Assembly (NCBI GenBank): GCA_020831625.1
Contig: JAFIGD010000005.1
Span: 62,001 to 126,000 of the forward strand
From: Verrucomicrobiota bacterium
Lineage (GTDB): Bacteria; Verrucomicrobiota; Kiritimatiellia; SS1-B-03-39; UBA6053
DNA: 64,000 bases
Direction: 5' to 3'
The notes under the pieces are model-generated. The model was not told the DNA's origin and ran no database searches. It saw nothing but the letters and a program-made list of their open reading frames with translations. Positions 1 to 8,933 of the stretch are shown piece by piece; position 1 is the stretch's first letter, and each line of letters begins with the position of its first letter. A program made the translations under genes and the position numbers.

Positions 1-260
1 AAGAGGATGGCGAGGCTGAAGCCCATGGCGATTTGGGCTCCCTGCCAGCCGGTCAGTTCCTCCAAAGGGGTTTTCCAGACGCTGTAGGCGTAGACGGAGC
101 CGATGGAGAGGTGAATACCGACGGCGGCGGCGGCGGGGGTTGTTCGGGAGGGGGCGGTTTCAGGGTTCAAGGGGGGCTCCAAAATTTCTGGGCTCTCCGT
201 TTCAGGATTTTTTGGTGAAAAGCAATGAGATTCGATTGATTTTCGATATGATTCCGACAT
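1..260 (-). CDS. OFA-family MFS transporter, N-terminal part
   Basis: This is an open minus-strand frame that runs off the left edge of the window, so only about 86 N-terminal residues are visible. After a roughly 45-residue polar, Pro-rich leader comes the stretch [19 protein letters not shown], then a [16 protein letters not shown] segment. These match the first transmembrane helix and following loop of oxalate/formate antiporter (OFA) type major facilitator proteins, which move small carboxylates across the inner membrane. The ATG at 258-260 leaves only 9 bases to the divergent galK start, and the leader is longer than usual, so the true start may lie further downstream. The family call rests on one helix. 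The substrate cannot be told. Confidence 0.6.
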   Translation of the reverse strand, partial: MSESYRKSIESHCFSPKNPETESPEILEPPLNPETAPSRTTPAAAAVGIHLSIGSVYAYSVWKTPLEELTGWQGAQIAMGFSLAIL

Positions 261-269
261 AGAGGGCCG

Positions 270-1406
270 ATGAACTTATCTGAAGATGTTGTTGTCGCTT
301 TTCGGGATCACTATGGGGCCGACCCGGATATTGTTGTTCGCGCCCCTGGGCGGGTGAATCTGATCGGGGAGCATGTGGATTATAACGGGGGCTTTGTGTT
401 GCCGATGGCGATTGAGCGGGCCATGTGGATCGCGGTCCGCTTTCGTCCGGACGACGAGGTGCATGTGTTGTCCTGTGATTTCGGGCAGACGGCGCGGTTC
501 ACGCTGTCGGATTTTGAATATCAGAAGCCGCATTGGTGCGAGTATATTAAAGGCGTGGCCGCGGCGTTGAAGAAGCGGGGGCACACACTGCAGGGGTGGG
601 ACGGGGCGATGTTGGGGAATGTTCCGCGCGGTTCGGGGCTCTCCAGTTCGGCCGCGCTTGAACTGGCGGCGGCGAAGGCGTTCTGCGAAGTCTCGAACAT
701 CCCCTGGGATCCGGTGGAGATGGCGGTGGTGGGTCAGGAGGCGGAAAACGACTGGGTGGGGGTGAACTGCGGGATTATGGACCAGATGATTTCGGCCTGC
801 GGAATGGCGGGGCACGCTTACCTGCTGGACTGCCGTTCGCTGGAGGGAACACATGTGCCGCTGCCCACCGGGGTGAAAATTGTGATTCTGGACACCGCGA
901 CCCGCCGGGGGCTGGTGGATTCCGCCTATAACGAGCGGCGGAGTCAGTGCGAGGAGGCGGCGGCGTTTTTCGGGGTGGATCTGCTGCGGGATGTGAGTCC
1001 GGAGATGTTTTTCGCGCGGGAGGCTGAACTGCCGGAACTGACCTGCAAGCGGGCCCGGCATGTGATCACCGAGGATGTGCGGACGCTGGCGGCGGCGGAC
1101 GCGATGCGCATGAATGATTCGGAGACGCTGGGCAAGCTGATGTGGGAGAGTCATGTGAGCCTGCGGGATGATTTTGAGGTGAGCAACGAGGCGCTGAACA
1201 CGCTGGTGGATCTGGCCATGGCGCACGAGAGCTGTCTGGGGGCGCGGATGACCGGGGCCGGTTTCGGCGGCTGCGCGGTGGCGCTGGTGCGGGAGGATTC
1301 GGCGGCGGCATTCGAGCGGGAGGTGGCGGCCGCGTATCAGCAGGCTGTGGATCTGGAGCCCGCGGTGTATGTGACCGGAGCCACGGACGGGGCGCAGCGG
1401 CTTTAA
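270..1406 (+). CDS. galK: Galactokinase
   Basis: This cytoplasmic GHMP kinase phosphorylates galactose to galactose 1-phosphate, the entry step of the Leloir pathway. At 378 residues it has normal length. The galactokinase signature [20 protein letters not shown] lies near residues 26-45. The phosphate-binding [10 protein letters not shown] motif follows, then NCGIMDQ with the probable catalytic Asp, and near the C-terminus the third GHMP motif TGAGFGGC. The next gene on the same strand is thiamine pyrophosphokinase, 15 bases downstream, so the two are probably cotranscribed. No galT, galE or mutarotase-proper gene is adjacent, though a mutarotase-like protein lies at 4.1 kb. Identification is secure; the in vivo sugar could include galactose analogues. 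Confidence 0.95.
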   Translation: MNLSEDVVVAFRDHYGADPDIVVRAPGRVNLIGEHVDYNGGFVLPMAIERAMWIAVRFRPDDEVHVLSCDFGQTARFTLSDFEYQKPHWCEYIKGVAAALKKRGHTLQGWDGAMLGNVPRGSGLSSSAALELAAAKAFCEVSNIPWDPVEMAVVGQEAENDWVGVNCGIMDQMISACGMAGHAYLLDCRSLEGTHVPLPTGVKIVILDTATRRGLVDSAYNERRSQCEEAAAFFGVDLLRDVSPEMFFAREAELPELTCKRARHVITEDVRTLAAADAMRMNDSETLGKLMWESHVSLRDDFEVSNEALNTLVDLAMAHESCLGARMTGAGFGGCAVALVREDSAAAFEREVAAAYQQAVDLEPAVYVTGATDGAQRL

Positions 1407-1421
1407 GCCGCTGCGGGGTTG

Positions 1422-2036
1422 ATGAAGGTCGCGGTGGTGCTGAACGGGGATCCGCCTTCGCCGGAGCGGTTGCGCCGGGCGGCGGCGGATGCGGCGGTCT
1501 ACGCGGCGGACGGCGGGGCGAAGGCCTGTCTGGCGGCGTCGGTGCGTCCGGTGCGGGTTGTGGGGGATTTTGACAGTCAGGAACGTTCGGCGCTGCCGGA
1601 GGATTGGGAATGCGTGGTGGATGCGGATCAGAATTTCACGGATTTTGAGAAGGTCCTGCGCCGTTTGCCGAGGGAGATGACGTCCTTGACGGTTCTGGGC
1701 GGGCTTGGGGGGCGTTTGGATCACACCTGGAGCACGCTGACCGCGGCCGCGGGGTTGCGGGACACGCTGCGGGTGTGTTTCGCCGGTGAGCGGGAAACCC
1801 TTTGGCGGGTGACGCCCGGGTGTCCGTTGACGGTGGATCTTGTCCCCGGGGCGTTGGTTTCGCTTTTGCCGGTGGGGGCGGTTTCGGGGGTGTGCTCGCG
1901 CGGATTGCGCTGGGCGTTGCGGGATGCCGACCTGGGGCCGGGCGCAGGGCTGGCGCAAAGCAATGTCGCCGACGGTCCGGTGGAGATCACCCTGCGTTCG
2001 GGCGCGCTTTATGTCTGGTCAGACCGGTTAATGTGA
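1422..2036 (+). CDS. Thiamine pyrophosphokinase
   Basis: This enzyme transfers pyrophosphate from ATP to thiamine, giving the cofactor thiamine diphosphate in the cytoplasm. The 204 residues show the family landmarks in order: AADGGA near the N-terminus, [14 protein letters not shown] (Asp and Lys in the ATP/thiamine site) and GGLGGRLDH. The C-terminal third is the beta-sandwich part that binds thiamine. I chose the ATG at 1422; a TTG one codon upstream is the alternative. The gene follows galK by 15 bases and its 3' end overlaps the 3' end of nrfA, on the opposite strand, by 9 bases. No other thiamine genes are nearby. Confidence 0.9.
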   Translation: MKVAVVLNGDPPSPERLRRAAADAAVYAADGGAKACLAASVRPVRVVGDFDSQERSALPEDWECVVDADQNFTDFEKVLRRLPREMTSLTVLGGLGGRLDHTWSTLTAAAGLRDTLRVCFAGERETLWRVTPGCPLTVDLVPGALVSLLPVGAVSGVCSRGLRWALRDADLGPGAGLAQSNVADGPVEITLRSGALYVWSDRLM

Positions 2037-3461
2037 GGCGATGAGTTCTTTTTGGATGCGAATGGCCTCAATTTGTCCCTGCCGGGCGAGATTGGCGGCG
2101 TTGGCGAGCACCCGCGCGGTTTCCTGGGGGGCGTGGAAGCCGAGGGAGTTTTCCGAAACGATGTAATCCAGATACCAGTGCGCCTGGCGGTGCAGGCGCA
2201 GGGCGGGGGCGAGGGCCTCGTCGCTCGCGCCGGCCTCGCGGGCTTTGACGATTTCGTGAATCATGTCTTCGACGGCTTGTCCGGCGTTTTGCAGGAGTTC
2301 GACATGGCGTTCCTGAATGAGTTCCACGCGCTGGACCAGTTCGTTTTCCGGCACGGCGTGGCAGGTTTGGCAGGCGCGGTTGACGTTGAACATGGGACTG
2401 CGGACGCGGTGATCGGAAATTTTGGTGGCGCCGTCGCGCATGTAGGGCATGTGACAGTCGGAGCAGGAGACGCCGGCGCGGGCGTGGGTGCCCTGACTCC
2501 AGACTTCGAATTCGGGATGCTGGGCTTTGAAGAGGCTGGCGCCGGTGAGGGTGTGGATGTAGTCGCGGAACGGTTCGCCGTTGGGAAAGGTTTCCGCCTC
2601 CCAGTAGGCTTCCATGTCCTCCACGCGCAGGCCGTTGCCCCAGGGGAAGGTGAGGGGCATTTCGGTGGCGCAGTAGTATTCGACGTGGCACTGGCCGCAG
2701 ACGTAGGAGCGCATTTCCTGGCGGGTGCCGTTGAGGTTGGGGTCGTAGGGGGTGGCGCGGTTTCCGCGCCGCCAGGATTCGATGGAGGCGAGGTGGGGGA
2801 CGGGCGCGTCGGATTCGGCGAGTTTTTGGATGCCGAGGATAAAGCCGGGGCGGGTGACGCGCAGGCGCATATTGTCGGGGTCGTGGCAGTCCACGCAGGA
2901 AACAGGGTGGGCGTGTCCGAGGTCGTGGAGCATGGCGTTCCCCTCCTCGTAGGTGAGGGCGTAGGATTTCAGGAAGCCGGCCATGGCGTCGCCCTCGCCC
3001 AGTTCGCGGTAGAGGGGCATGACCGAGGCATGGCAGTGCAGGCAGGAGGCGGACTGCTGGGCGACTTCGAGGCGCTGGGTTTGCTCCTGATCGTGAAGCA
3101 TGTAGGCGTGGCCGCGGATCTCCCGGTAATCGGCGGCAAAGGCGTAGCCCTGAAAGAGGGTGGTCAGCCAGGGGAACTTTTCGGCTTTTTGGGGCGGCAG
3201 GGATTCGCTGCCGCCGTGGCCCCATTCGCGCGCGGACTCGGCGGTTCTGCGGTATTGATCGTACTGCCGGGGCCAGTTGAGCCCCCAGACGGAGGGATCG
3301 GTGGTGTCTTCGGTGACCTCGACCACCCGCAAATAGGGCCGGGCGGCCTCGTGTTTGCGCTGCTGGATGTTGACGAGCAGGGCGGTGATGCCGACAAAGG
3401 CGGCGGCGGATCCCAGGAAGGCAGTGAGGAGAATGATTCGGGTTTTGGTGTGAGTGGTCAC
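2028..3461 (-). CDS. nrfA: Ammonia-forming cytochrome c nitrite reductase, catalytic subunit
   Basis: NrfA reduces nitrite to ammonium by six electrons in the periplasm. The 477-residue protein starts with a signal or anchor helix (residues about 9-31) and carries five c-type haem motifs: C140-H144, C189-H193, C255-H259, C333-H337 and C364-H368. The HVEYY stretch after haem 3 and KAQHP (K312, Q314, H315) match the calcium site and catalytic Tyr/His of the family. The odd point is haem 1. In most NrfA proteins the active-site haem is bound by CxxCK with Lys as the axial ligand, whereas here it is CLHCH. Such all-CxxCH variants are known in some lineages. The gene lies 24 bases downstream of nrfH, so the two form an operon. 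Confidence 0.95.
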   Translation of the reverse strand: MTTHTKTRIILLTAFLGSAAAFVGITALLVNIQQRKHEAARPYLRVVEVTEDTTDPSVWGLNWPRQYDQYRRTAESAREWGHGGSESLPPQKAEKFPWLTTLFQGYAFAADYREIRGHAYMLHDQEQTQRLEVAQQSASCLHCHASVMPLYRELGEGDAMAGFLKSYALTYEEGNAMLHDLGHAHPVSCVDCHDPDNMRLRVTRPGFILGIQKLAESDAPVPHLASIESWRRGNRATPYDPNLNGTRQEMRSYVCGQCHVEYYCATEMPLTFPWGNGLRVEDMEAYWEAETFPNGEPFRDYIHTLTGASLFKAQHPEFEVWSQGTHARAGVSCSDCHMPYMRDGATKISDHRVRSPMFNVNRACQTCHAVPENELVQRVELIQERHVELLQNAGQAVEDMIHEIVKAREAGASDEALAPALRLHRQAHWYLDYIVSENSLGFHAPQETARVLANAANLARQGQIEAIRIQKELIASH

Positions 3462-3485
3462 GGTCGACTCCTGTTTTATGGATGG

Positions 3486-3992
3486 TCAGCGTTCATTCGA
3501 AAGGGGGCCTCCGAGGCCGGCGCGGGGGCCGTGGCCGACGTTGCGGTGGCAATGGACGCAGGAAAGCGCATCCTCCGGGCGGTTTGACTCCGGCATCATC
3601 TGGTGCACGGTGGTTCCATGACAGTAAATACAGCTGTTCTGAAGGATCCGGGCGTTTTTTTCGTTGATGACGATGGGTTCATGAAAATTCTGAAGGGTGA
3701 AGGCCACAGAGTGGTTCCAGCCGTTTTCGGCTTTGGCGATCCATTTTCCGAAGAAGTCGTGGGGCATATGGCAGTCGGCGCAGGTGGCGACGTGCTGGTG
3801 GCCGGATTTCTGCCAGGAGTCATATTGCGGCCACATGATATGACAGTTGGCGCAGGCCCGCGGGTCGGTGCTGAGGTAGGAAAGGCCTTCGGCGTATTGA
3901 AAGGTGTAGACGCCCACACCGGCGACCGCGCCCATCAGGACGGTGATCAGCAGAATCATGCGGGTCAGAATAAAACGGGTGCGGGGGGTCAT
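3486..3992 (-). CDS. nrfH: Cytochrome c nitrite reductase small subunit (quinol dehydrogenase)
   Basis: NrfH is the membrane-anchored tetrahaem partner that passes electrons from menaquinol to NrfA. One transmembrane helix (about residues 12-31) is followed by four haem motifs: CANCH at 47-51, then CADCH, CIYCH and CVHCH. Haem 1 has the CxxCHxM form (M53) expected for the NapC/NirT/NrfH group. I chose the ATG at 3992 because GGAG sits 4 bases upstream. A TTG at 4037 would extend the protein by 15 residues with no ribosome site. The gene is first in the nrfHA operon on the minus strand and diverges from the mutarotase-like gene at 4.1 kb. The tail after haem 4 is short. Confidence 0.95.
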   Translation of the reverse strand: MTPRTRFILTRMILLITVLMGAVAGVGVYTFQYAEGLSYLSTDPRACANCHIMWPQYDSWQKSGHQHVATCADCHMPHDFFGKWIAKAENGWNHSVAFTLQNFHEPIVINEKNARILQNSCIYCHGTTVHQMMPESNRPEDALSCVHCHRNVGHGPRAGLGGPLSNER

Positions 3993-4141
3993 GGGTCTCC
4001 GCGTGTCAGTATGAGGGGTCTTCGTGATGATCCGCAAGGAAATCTTTCCGTTTTTTTTGAGCGTGTTCTTGTATCCGCACGTTTTTTGTCTATTGTAAGA
4101 TGCTCTGAATGTTTATCGCGGTTGAAACAAAAAGTCTTGCT

Positions 4142-5062
4142 ATGATCACACTGGAAAAAACAAGGTATAAGGGCTGGGAGAATTGTCTCCGGCTGGCGAA
4201 TGAATCGGTCGAACTGATTATCACCACGGATGTGGGGCCCCGGATCATTTCGTACGCGCTGAAGGGCGGAAAGAATGTGTTCAAGAATTATGAAGAGATG
4301 ATGGGGGTGACCTCCGGGGAGGAATGGATGATTTTCGGGGGGCACCGTTTGTGGCATGCGCCGGAGGACGCGGTGCGGACGTATGCGCTTGATTTTGATC
4401 CGGTGGTCTATGACTGGGACGGGAAGACGCTGATTCTGCGGCCGAAGGAGGAGGCGGATACGGGGATTCGCAAGGAAATGGAGATTCAGTTGGCGGAGAC
4501 GGGCCCGGGTGTCCGGGTGGTGCATCGGCTGTACAATCATAATGTGTGGGATGTGGAGCTGGCTCCGTGGTGTTTGAGTGTGATGGACCGCGGCGCGCGG
4601 GCGATCGCGCCCCAGGAGCCGTTCGGAACGCATCCGGAACATTTGCTGCCGGCGCGGCCGCTGGTGTTGTGGCGGTTTACGGACATGGCGGATCCGAGGT
4701 GGACGTGGGGGAGCCGGTATCTGGAACTGCGCCAGGACCCGGAGCGGGACGCGCCCCAGAAGGTCGGTTTTTTCAATTCGCTCGGCTGGGTGGCCTGCGA
4801 GGTGAACGACGCGCTGTTTGTGGTGAAGTACGCGGTGCATCCGAACGCGCCGCACGCGGACATGGGCGCGAACACGGAGCTGTTCACCAACGGGGACATG
4901 CTGGAGGTGGAGACGCTGGGGGCGTTGACGCGGATTGCGCCGGGCGGCAATGCTGAGCATACGGAGCACTGGGGACTCTTTCCGGCGGGGGTCGGATCAG
5001 GCGCGGATACCCTGGATGCGAATCTTCTTCCCCGGATCGCCGAGGTTCCCGATGTCGTTTAA
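4142..5062 (+). CDS. Galactose-mutarotase-like / DUF4380-like protein
   Basis: The protein is about 306 residues with no signal peptide, so it is probably cytoplasmic. Near the N-terminus it has a GPRIISYALKGGKNVFKN pattern followed by GGHRLWHAPED. This resembles the beta-sandwich of aldose-1-epimerase-like proteins, especially the DUF4380 group, where a G-R-I loop and an aromatic/His stretch line the sugar pocket. An exact reaction cannot be given. The ATG at 4142 fits the conserved start best; an ATG at 4109 would add 11 residues. Its last bases overlap the start of the lipoprotein gene, which suggests translational coupling. It could be a sugar epimerase or a non-catalytic sugar-binding relative. 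Confidence 0.6.
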   Translation: MITLEKTRYKGWENCLRLANESVELIITTDVGPRIISYALKGGKNVFKNYEEMMGVTSGEEWMIFGGHRLWHAPEDAVRTYALDFDPVVYDWDGKTLILRPKEEADTGIRKEMEIQLAETGPGVRVVHRLYNHNVWDVELAPWCLSVMDRGARAIAPQEPFGTHPEHLLPARPLVLWRFTDMADPRWTWGSRYLELRQDPERDAPQKVGFFNSLGWVACEVNDALFVVKYAVHPNAPHADMGANTELFTNGDMLEVETLGALTRIAPGGNAEHTEHWGLFPAGVGSGADTLDANLLPRIAEVPDVV

Positions 5063-5957
5063 GTCCGGGGCGGTGCGGTTTATTCCCTTTGCGATGATCC
5101 TGTTCGCTTCAGCCTGCGCACCTTCGGTTCGGATGGATGATGAGGCGGATGCTGTGCCGGAACCGGTTCAGGAAGGTACCCCGGCGGCATCTGAAGGCGT
5201 ACAATCTGTCGAGCCTTCCGGCGGCCGATTGGCCACTCCACGGGAGCTTGTGGATGCCGCGCCGACACCCACACCCCGGTTCGACCCGGAAAATCCCGAC
5301 TGGCCTTTGCGTTATCAGGAGCTTTATGAGGCGTATCTGGATCGTTTTGAAGCACCGGAATTGGAATCCGAGGTGACGGTTTTTCTGGAAGGCGGGCGCG
5401 AGCTGCGGGGGATCCTGTTGGAGGCCGGTGCGGAGGATGTGCTGCTGTCCACGGCGTCGGGCGAGTTGCGGTTAGGCCTGGATATGATGCAGCCTCGGAG
5501 TCAGGCCCGGTTTTTCGCGGACCGGTTCGCGCATTTTTATGCGCGCCACCGCGCCCGGCAGGAGTATGAGGCCTGGCAGGCGGCGCAGTCGGGCAACGGG
5601 CGTCCGGCGTCTTCCACACATGAGGTGACGGTTCGCCCGCGCAATACGGAGGGGGTGGATGTGGATCCGTTGCACGCGCCAAGGCGGGTGCGGCGGAACG
5701 GTCAGCCGCCGGTGAATGAGGAGCCGACAGGCCGGGTGCGTCAGGTGGAGGAGTATATTTTGCGGCACGCGGGTTCGCCGGAATCCCTTCGGGTGCATCA
5801 CTGGGGGCGGGTACAGCCGCACGGAGACGGGTTCACGGTCCGGGTCCGTTACAGCCTGGAGGGCGCGGCGGGTTTCGGCTTGTCCAATGAGGATATGATT
5901 TTCTTCATGTACGCGGACGGGACGGTGTATCAGCGGGCGGCGTACAGAGGGGACTGA
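5052..5957 (+). CDS. Predicted lipoprotein, unknown function
   Basis: The protein is about 301 residues. It starts with a short basic segment and a hydrophobic helix ending in a lipobox, FASAC, so it should be exported and lipidated by Lgt/LspA. A Pro/Glu-rich linker follows, then a small beta-rich segment (residues about 110-145, VTVFLEGGRELRGILLEAG) that reads like an SH3 or Sm-like fold, then a charged helical stretch. The C-terminal 70 residues (from about VRQVEEYIL) look like a small alpha/beta domain. The start was set at the ATG at 5052, with AGG 7 bases upstream, overlapping the previous stop by 11 bases. No family is recognised. Confidence 0.7.
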   Translation: MSFKSGAVRFIPFAMILFASACAPSVRMDDEADAVPEPVQEGTPAASEGVQSVEPSGGRLATPRELVDAAPTPTPRFDPENPDWPLRYQELYEAYLDRFEAPELESEVTVFLEGGRELRGILLEAGAEDVLLSTASGELRLGLDMMQPRSQARFFADRFAHFYARHRARQEYEAWQAAQSGNGRPASSTHEVTVRPRNTEGVDVDPLHAPRRVRRNGQPPVNEEPTGRVRQVEEYILRHAGSPESLRVHHWGRVQPHGDGFTVRVRYSLEGAAGFGLSNEDMIFFMYADGTVYQRAAYRGD

Positions 5958-5960
5958 AGC

Positions 5961-7385
5961 TCAGCGCGCTTTCGTGAACAAAGGGATCATCAGCGGGGGG
6001 AGGGTGCCGAGGAGTCCGAAGTAGAACGGCTCCACGTCGGGGAAGGGGGTGCGGGTGCGGAACAGGTGGAAAAGGGTCATGAGCGCCATGCCGGAGAGGC
6101 AGGCGGTCACAAAGACGCGGTCGGGAATTTTTCCGGGCCGGATGTAGCCGGACAGCAGGGGGACGAGGATGCAGGCGGTGGCGTAGCCGCCGAAGAATTT
6201 CCAGATGCCGACGAGGTTTTCGCCGCGGAGTTGGAAGAAGGCGGCGGCGGCGAGGGCGATGAGAGCCATGAGCACGGTGCCGAGGTGATGGAAGCGGAGA
6301 CGGCCTTTGCGGTGCTCCGGGGCGAGATCGTAGGCGACGATGGTGCCGGAGAGGAAGAGATAGGAGTCGAGGGTGCTGAGGATGGTGGCGAGAATACCGG
6401 CGAGGAAGAAGCCGCGGAGGCCGGCGGGCAGGAGCTGCAGGCTGTAGAGGAGGTAGGCGGAGCGGGGTTCGGCGGCGGGGAGGGCGGCGCGGGCGTAGAG
6501 GGCTCCGAAGGTGGTGCAGAAATCGAAGCCGATCCAGATCACCGTGGCCAGGAGGATTCCTCTGCGGGCGGTTTTGACATCTTTGGCGGCGAGGCAGCGC
6601 TGGTAGAAATTGGGATCGACCAGGGTGCCGAGCGCGAGGAAGCCCCAGACCAGGGTGAGTGAGAGGGGAATGCCGTCGCCGAGGGGTTTCCAGTGGCCGG
6701 CGGGAATTTCGGGATGGGCGCGCAGCCAGCCGATGCCCCCGAATCCGGTCATGCTGAAGACAATGACCAGCACGACGGATCCGCACATGACCGTGAACTG
6801 GACCAGATCGGAGAACACCACCGAGCGGAACCCGCCGAAGGTGCTGTAGGAAACGACGACAACCGCGCCGAGGGTCATCCACAGAATCAGCGAGCCGCCG
6901 AAGACCAGTTGCAGAAAGATGCCCAGCATGAGCAGGTAGGTGACGGGGAGCACATTGAGGAGGTTGAGCCAGGCGCCGAGTTTGGCGGAGCGGGGACCGA
7001 ACATGCCGCCGAGGAGTTCCGGCATGGTGCGGGCCTCGGAGGCGCGGATGCGGCCGACGAGGGCGAAGGCGAAAATCAGGTAGGCGGCGTACCAGAAGAC
7101 GCCCTGGGTGAGCCAGTTGTAGATGCCGACTTCGTGGGCGTATTCGGTGACGCTGAAGATGCCGCCGTACCAGGTGGCCACGAGGGTCGCGGTGAAGAGG
7201 GGGAGGGTGAGGCGGCGGCCCATGAGCAGCAGGTCGAGCAGATCGGCCTCTGCCGAATGATCGCTCATGCGGCGGCGGCGCAGGTTTCCATGGATCACGG
7301 CGGCGAGGGTGATGAGCAGGACGGCGGCAAAAACACCCCAGTCCAGGGGGGCAAGGTGTTCAAAGACATTCAGGGACTCGGTCAT
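5961..7385 (-). CDS. Sodium:solute symporter (SSS family)
   Basis: This is a 474-residue integral inner-membrane protein with about 13 hydrophobic helices. After the first helix comes the polar LLLMGRRLTLPLFTATLVATWYGG stretch typical of SSS transporters (unwound helix 1 with the Na+ and substrate sites). Further on are FGGFRSVVFSDLVQF and the LDPNFYQR-like VDPNFYQRCLAAKD segment, also family hallmarks. These proteins couple Na+ entry to uptake of sugars, organic acids, amino acids or nucleosides; the substrate cannot be read here. The gene is convergent with the lipoprotein gene, leaving only three bases between them, and stands alone as a transcription unit. Confidence 0.88.
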   Translation of the reverse strand: MTESLNVFEHLAPLDWGVFAAVLLITLAAVIHGNLRRRRMSDHSAEADLLDLLLMGRRLTLPLFTATLVATWYGGIFSVTEYAHEVGIYNWLTQGVFWYAAYLIFAFALVGRIRASEARTMPELLGGMFGPRSAKLGAWLNLLNVLPVTYLLMLGIFLQLVFGGSLILWMTLGAVVVVSYSTFGGFRSVVFSDLVQFTVMCGSVVLVIVFSMTGFGGIGWLRAHPEIPAGHWKPLGDGIPLSLTLVWGFLALGTLVDPNFYQRCLAAKDVKTARRGILLATVIWIGFDFCTTFGALYARAALPAAEPRSAYLLYSLQLLPAGLRGFFLAGILATILSTLDSYLFLSGTIVAYDLAPEHRKGRLRFHHLGTVLMALIALAAAAFFQLRGENLVGIWKFFGGYATACILVPLLSGYIRPGKIPDRVFVTACLSGMALMTLFHLFRTRTPFPDVEPFYFGLLGTLPPLMIPLFTKAR

Positions 7386-7529
7386 GCGTCTGCCATAGCG
7401 GATCTGACGGGAACCGCAATCCGGAAGGGAATGAAAGCGCGACGTGGGATAGACGTGACATGAAAATCAGGGTAAGGGAGCACACAGAAATCCGGTTTTG
7501 ACGATCAAAGCACTATTAGGACCCGTTAT

Positions 7530-8420
7530 ATGGATATAAAAACGCTGATATTTTCCAACATGATCATCTGTGCATTTTTCGCAATTGCATTTTTTATCTA
7601 CAGTTCTGAGCAAAAAACCTTCTGGGGGTTTAGGTTATGGAATTTAAGCGCCCTGATTATGACCCTGGGCCTGTTTGCTTTTATCCTGCGCGGATCAAAA
7701 TGGGTCGGATTCAATATTTTCACGGTAAACAGTTTTTTCATCCTGGCCGCCGTGATCCGCCTCGATGCCATTACCCGCTTCCTGCTGGATAAAAAACAAA
7801 AGAAATACATTTACATTATCCCTCTCTTTGTAGGATTTGCCTGCCTGTTTTTCTATCACTTCGAGGATCGGATTGTCATTCGATCGATCATTTCAAGCAC
7901 CGCCTATTGTGTTTTCTCTTTATGGCTCTCCTGGTTGCTGATCAGGCACGCCCCTGCGGAAAACACTTCACTTTACTACTCAGCCGCCGGTATTATTGCG
8001 TTTCGGTGTTTAATCGTTTTAGCCCGGGCCTGGTTCGGGCATTTTTCGGACGGGCAGGGAATATTTGATGACAATATCCGGACCAGCTTTCAGCTTGGAG
8101 TGGGTATGATTACCGAAATTTCTCAGAATGTGTTTTTTCTGATGATGAACAGTAAGCGGGCCGAGGCGAATTTCACACAAGCGCAATCAAAACTGAATGC
8201 GACGGTAACCGACTTGAAAAAAGCGCTTTCAGATGTGAAAACCCTACAAGGTATTTTGCCCATTTGCGCGCACTGCAAAAAAATCCGGGACGACCAGGGG
8301 GACTGGCAGGGTATTGAAAAATATGTTCATGACCGTTCCGATGCCGAATTCAGCCATGGGATATGCCCTGAATGCGCAAAAGAGCATTTTCCTGAGATAA
8401 ATTTTACAGAAGGAAGCTAA
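7530..8420 (+). CDS. Multi-pass membrane protein with C-terminal Cys-rich signalling-type domain
   Basis: The first 205 residues hold about seven hydrophobic helices, like a 7TM receptor module. A short predicted coiled coil follows (ANFTQAQSKLNATVTDLKKALSDVK). The last 55 residues read ILPICAHCKKIRDD, then W-x-x-I-E-x-Y, then FSHGICPEC. This Cys4 tail is well known at the C-termini of PAS, response-regulator and histidine-kinase-like proteins, mostly in Deltaproteobacteria and other environmental phyla, and its role is not established. No kinase, GGDEF or receiver domain is present. The gene is clearly more AT-rich than both neighbours, which suggests acquisition by transfer. The start is an ATG with no clear ribosome site. 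Confidence 0.75.
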   Translation: MDIKTLIFSNMIICAFFAIAFFIYSSEQKTFWGFRLWNLSALIMTLGLFAFILRGSKWVGFNIFTVNSFFILAAVIRLDAITRFLLDKKQKKYIYIIPLFVGFACLFFYHFEDRIVIRSIISSTAYCVFSLWLSWLLIRHAPAENTSLYYSAAGIIAFRCLIVLARAWFGHFSDGQGIFDDNIRTSFQLGVGMITEISQNVFFLMMNSKRAEANFTQAQSKLNATVTDLKKALSDVKTLQGILPICAHCKKIRDDQGDWQGIEKYVHDRSDAEFSHGICPECAKEHFPEINFTEGS

Positions 8421-8517
8421 GGGAACAAAGGCGGCAAGTTTTTTTTGACAGGATCGACGTGATTGACCGGATGGATGGGGGAGGGGAAGAACCACGAATG
8501 GATGCGAATAAACACGA

Positions 8518-8621
8518 ATGCTTTGGGGCAGGGAGAAAGAGAAAACCACTGATCACACTGATTGACACTGATCTTTGGGGCAGGGAATCTTCGGGGAGGG
8601 GGGGGGCATGCTGGCCGCAGA
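8518..8621. repeat. Direct repeat, copy 1, upstream of toxin-antitoxin pair
   Basis: About 100 bases match copy 2 at 9358-9467 with a few substitutions and small indels. The best-conserved part runs from ATGCTTTGGGGCAGGGAG to GATCTTTGGGGCAGGG. It contains the phased words ACCAC, GATnACAC and GATTGACAC, a pattern that recurs in the 31.4 kb gap. No open frame or tRNA-like fold was seen. The two copies bracket phd-vapC. Confidence 0.8.
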
Positions 8622-8654
8622 TCTGGATGACAATTATAGAATTTTATTGAAATA

Positions 8655-8671
8655 TAGTCATGATGTGACTA
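8655..8671. promoter_or_regulatory. Inverted repeat, candidate antitoxin operator
   Basis: TAGTCA, five bases, TGACTA is a perfect 6-bp inverted repeat. It ends 10 bases before the antitoxin ATG, in a locally AT-rich stretch. Phd/YefM-family antitoxins repress their own operon by binding such palindromes, so autoregulation is the natural reading. Binding has not been shown. Confidence 0.5.
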
Positions 8672-8681
8672 GATTGTGACC

Positions 8682-8933
8682 ATGAAGTCTGTAAACACTG
8701 TTGAGTTCAAAAGTAAACTCAGTCATTACATATCTGAAGTCCGTGAGGGTGAACCGTTGTACGTGACGTCCCACGGTCATCCGGTGGTGGAGGTTCGAGG
8801 AATCGGTTCTGATGCCCCCTTCGGCATCAGGACTCCGGATCGTCCGGTTTCGGATTTGTCGTTGATTCAGGTCAGCCCCCGACAGGGACTTCGTGCGGGA
8901 GAGATTCTAACGCTTGACCGCGGACGCCGATGA
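8682..8933 (+). CDS. Phd/YefM-family antitoxin
   Basis: This is a small 83-residue protein. The N-terminal part, KSVNTVEFKSKLSHYISEVREGEPLYVTSHGHPVVEV, is the classic Phd/YefM DNA-binding fold, in which a Val/Phe-x-x-x-Leu-x-x-x-Ile pattern leads into a beta hairpin and VVEV strand. The C-terminal half is probably the disordered toxin-binding tail. The ATG at 8682 is preferred over a GTG two codons upstream. Its stop overlaps the vapC start by four bases (ATGA), the usual arrangement for coupled toxin-antitoxin genes. An inverted repeat just upstream is a likely self-operator. Confidence 0.88.
   Translation: MKSVNTVEFKSKLSHYISEVREGEPLYVTSHGHPVVEVRGIGSDAPFGIRTPDRPVSDLSLIQVSPRQGLRAGEILTLDRGRR

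Noticed and set aside
276-1958. 560-codon open frame on the minus strand across galK and the thiamine pyrophosphokinase gene
   Set aside because: It is rich in Arg, Pro and His and is the antisense shadow of two secure genes in GC-rich DNA.
2052-3587. 511-codon plus-strand frame across nrfA
   Set aside because: It is a Gly/Val-rich shadow of the cytochrome gene, which has five haem motifs on the minus strand.
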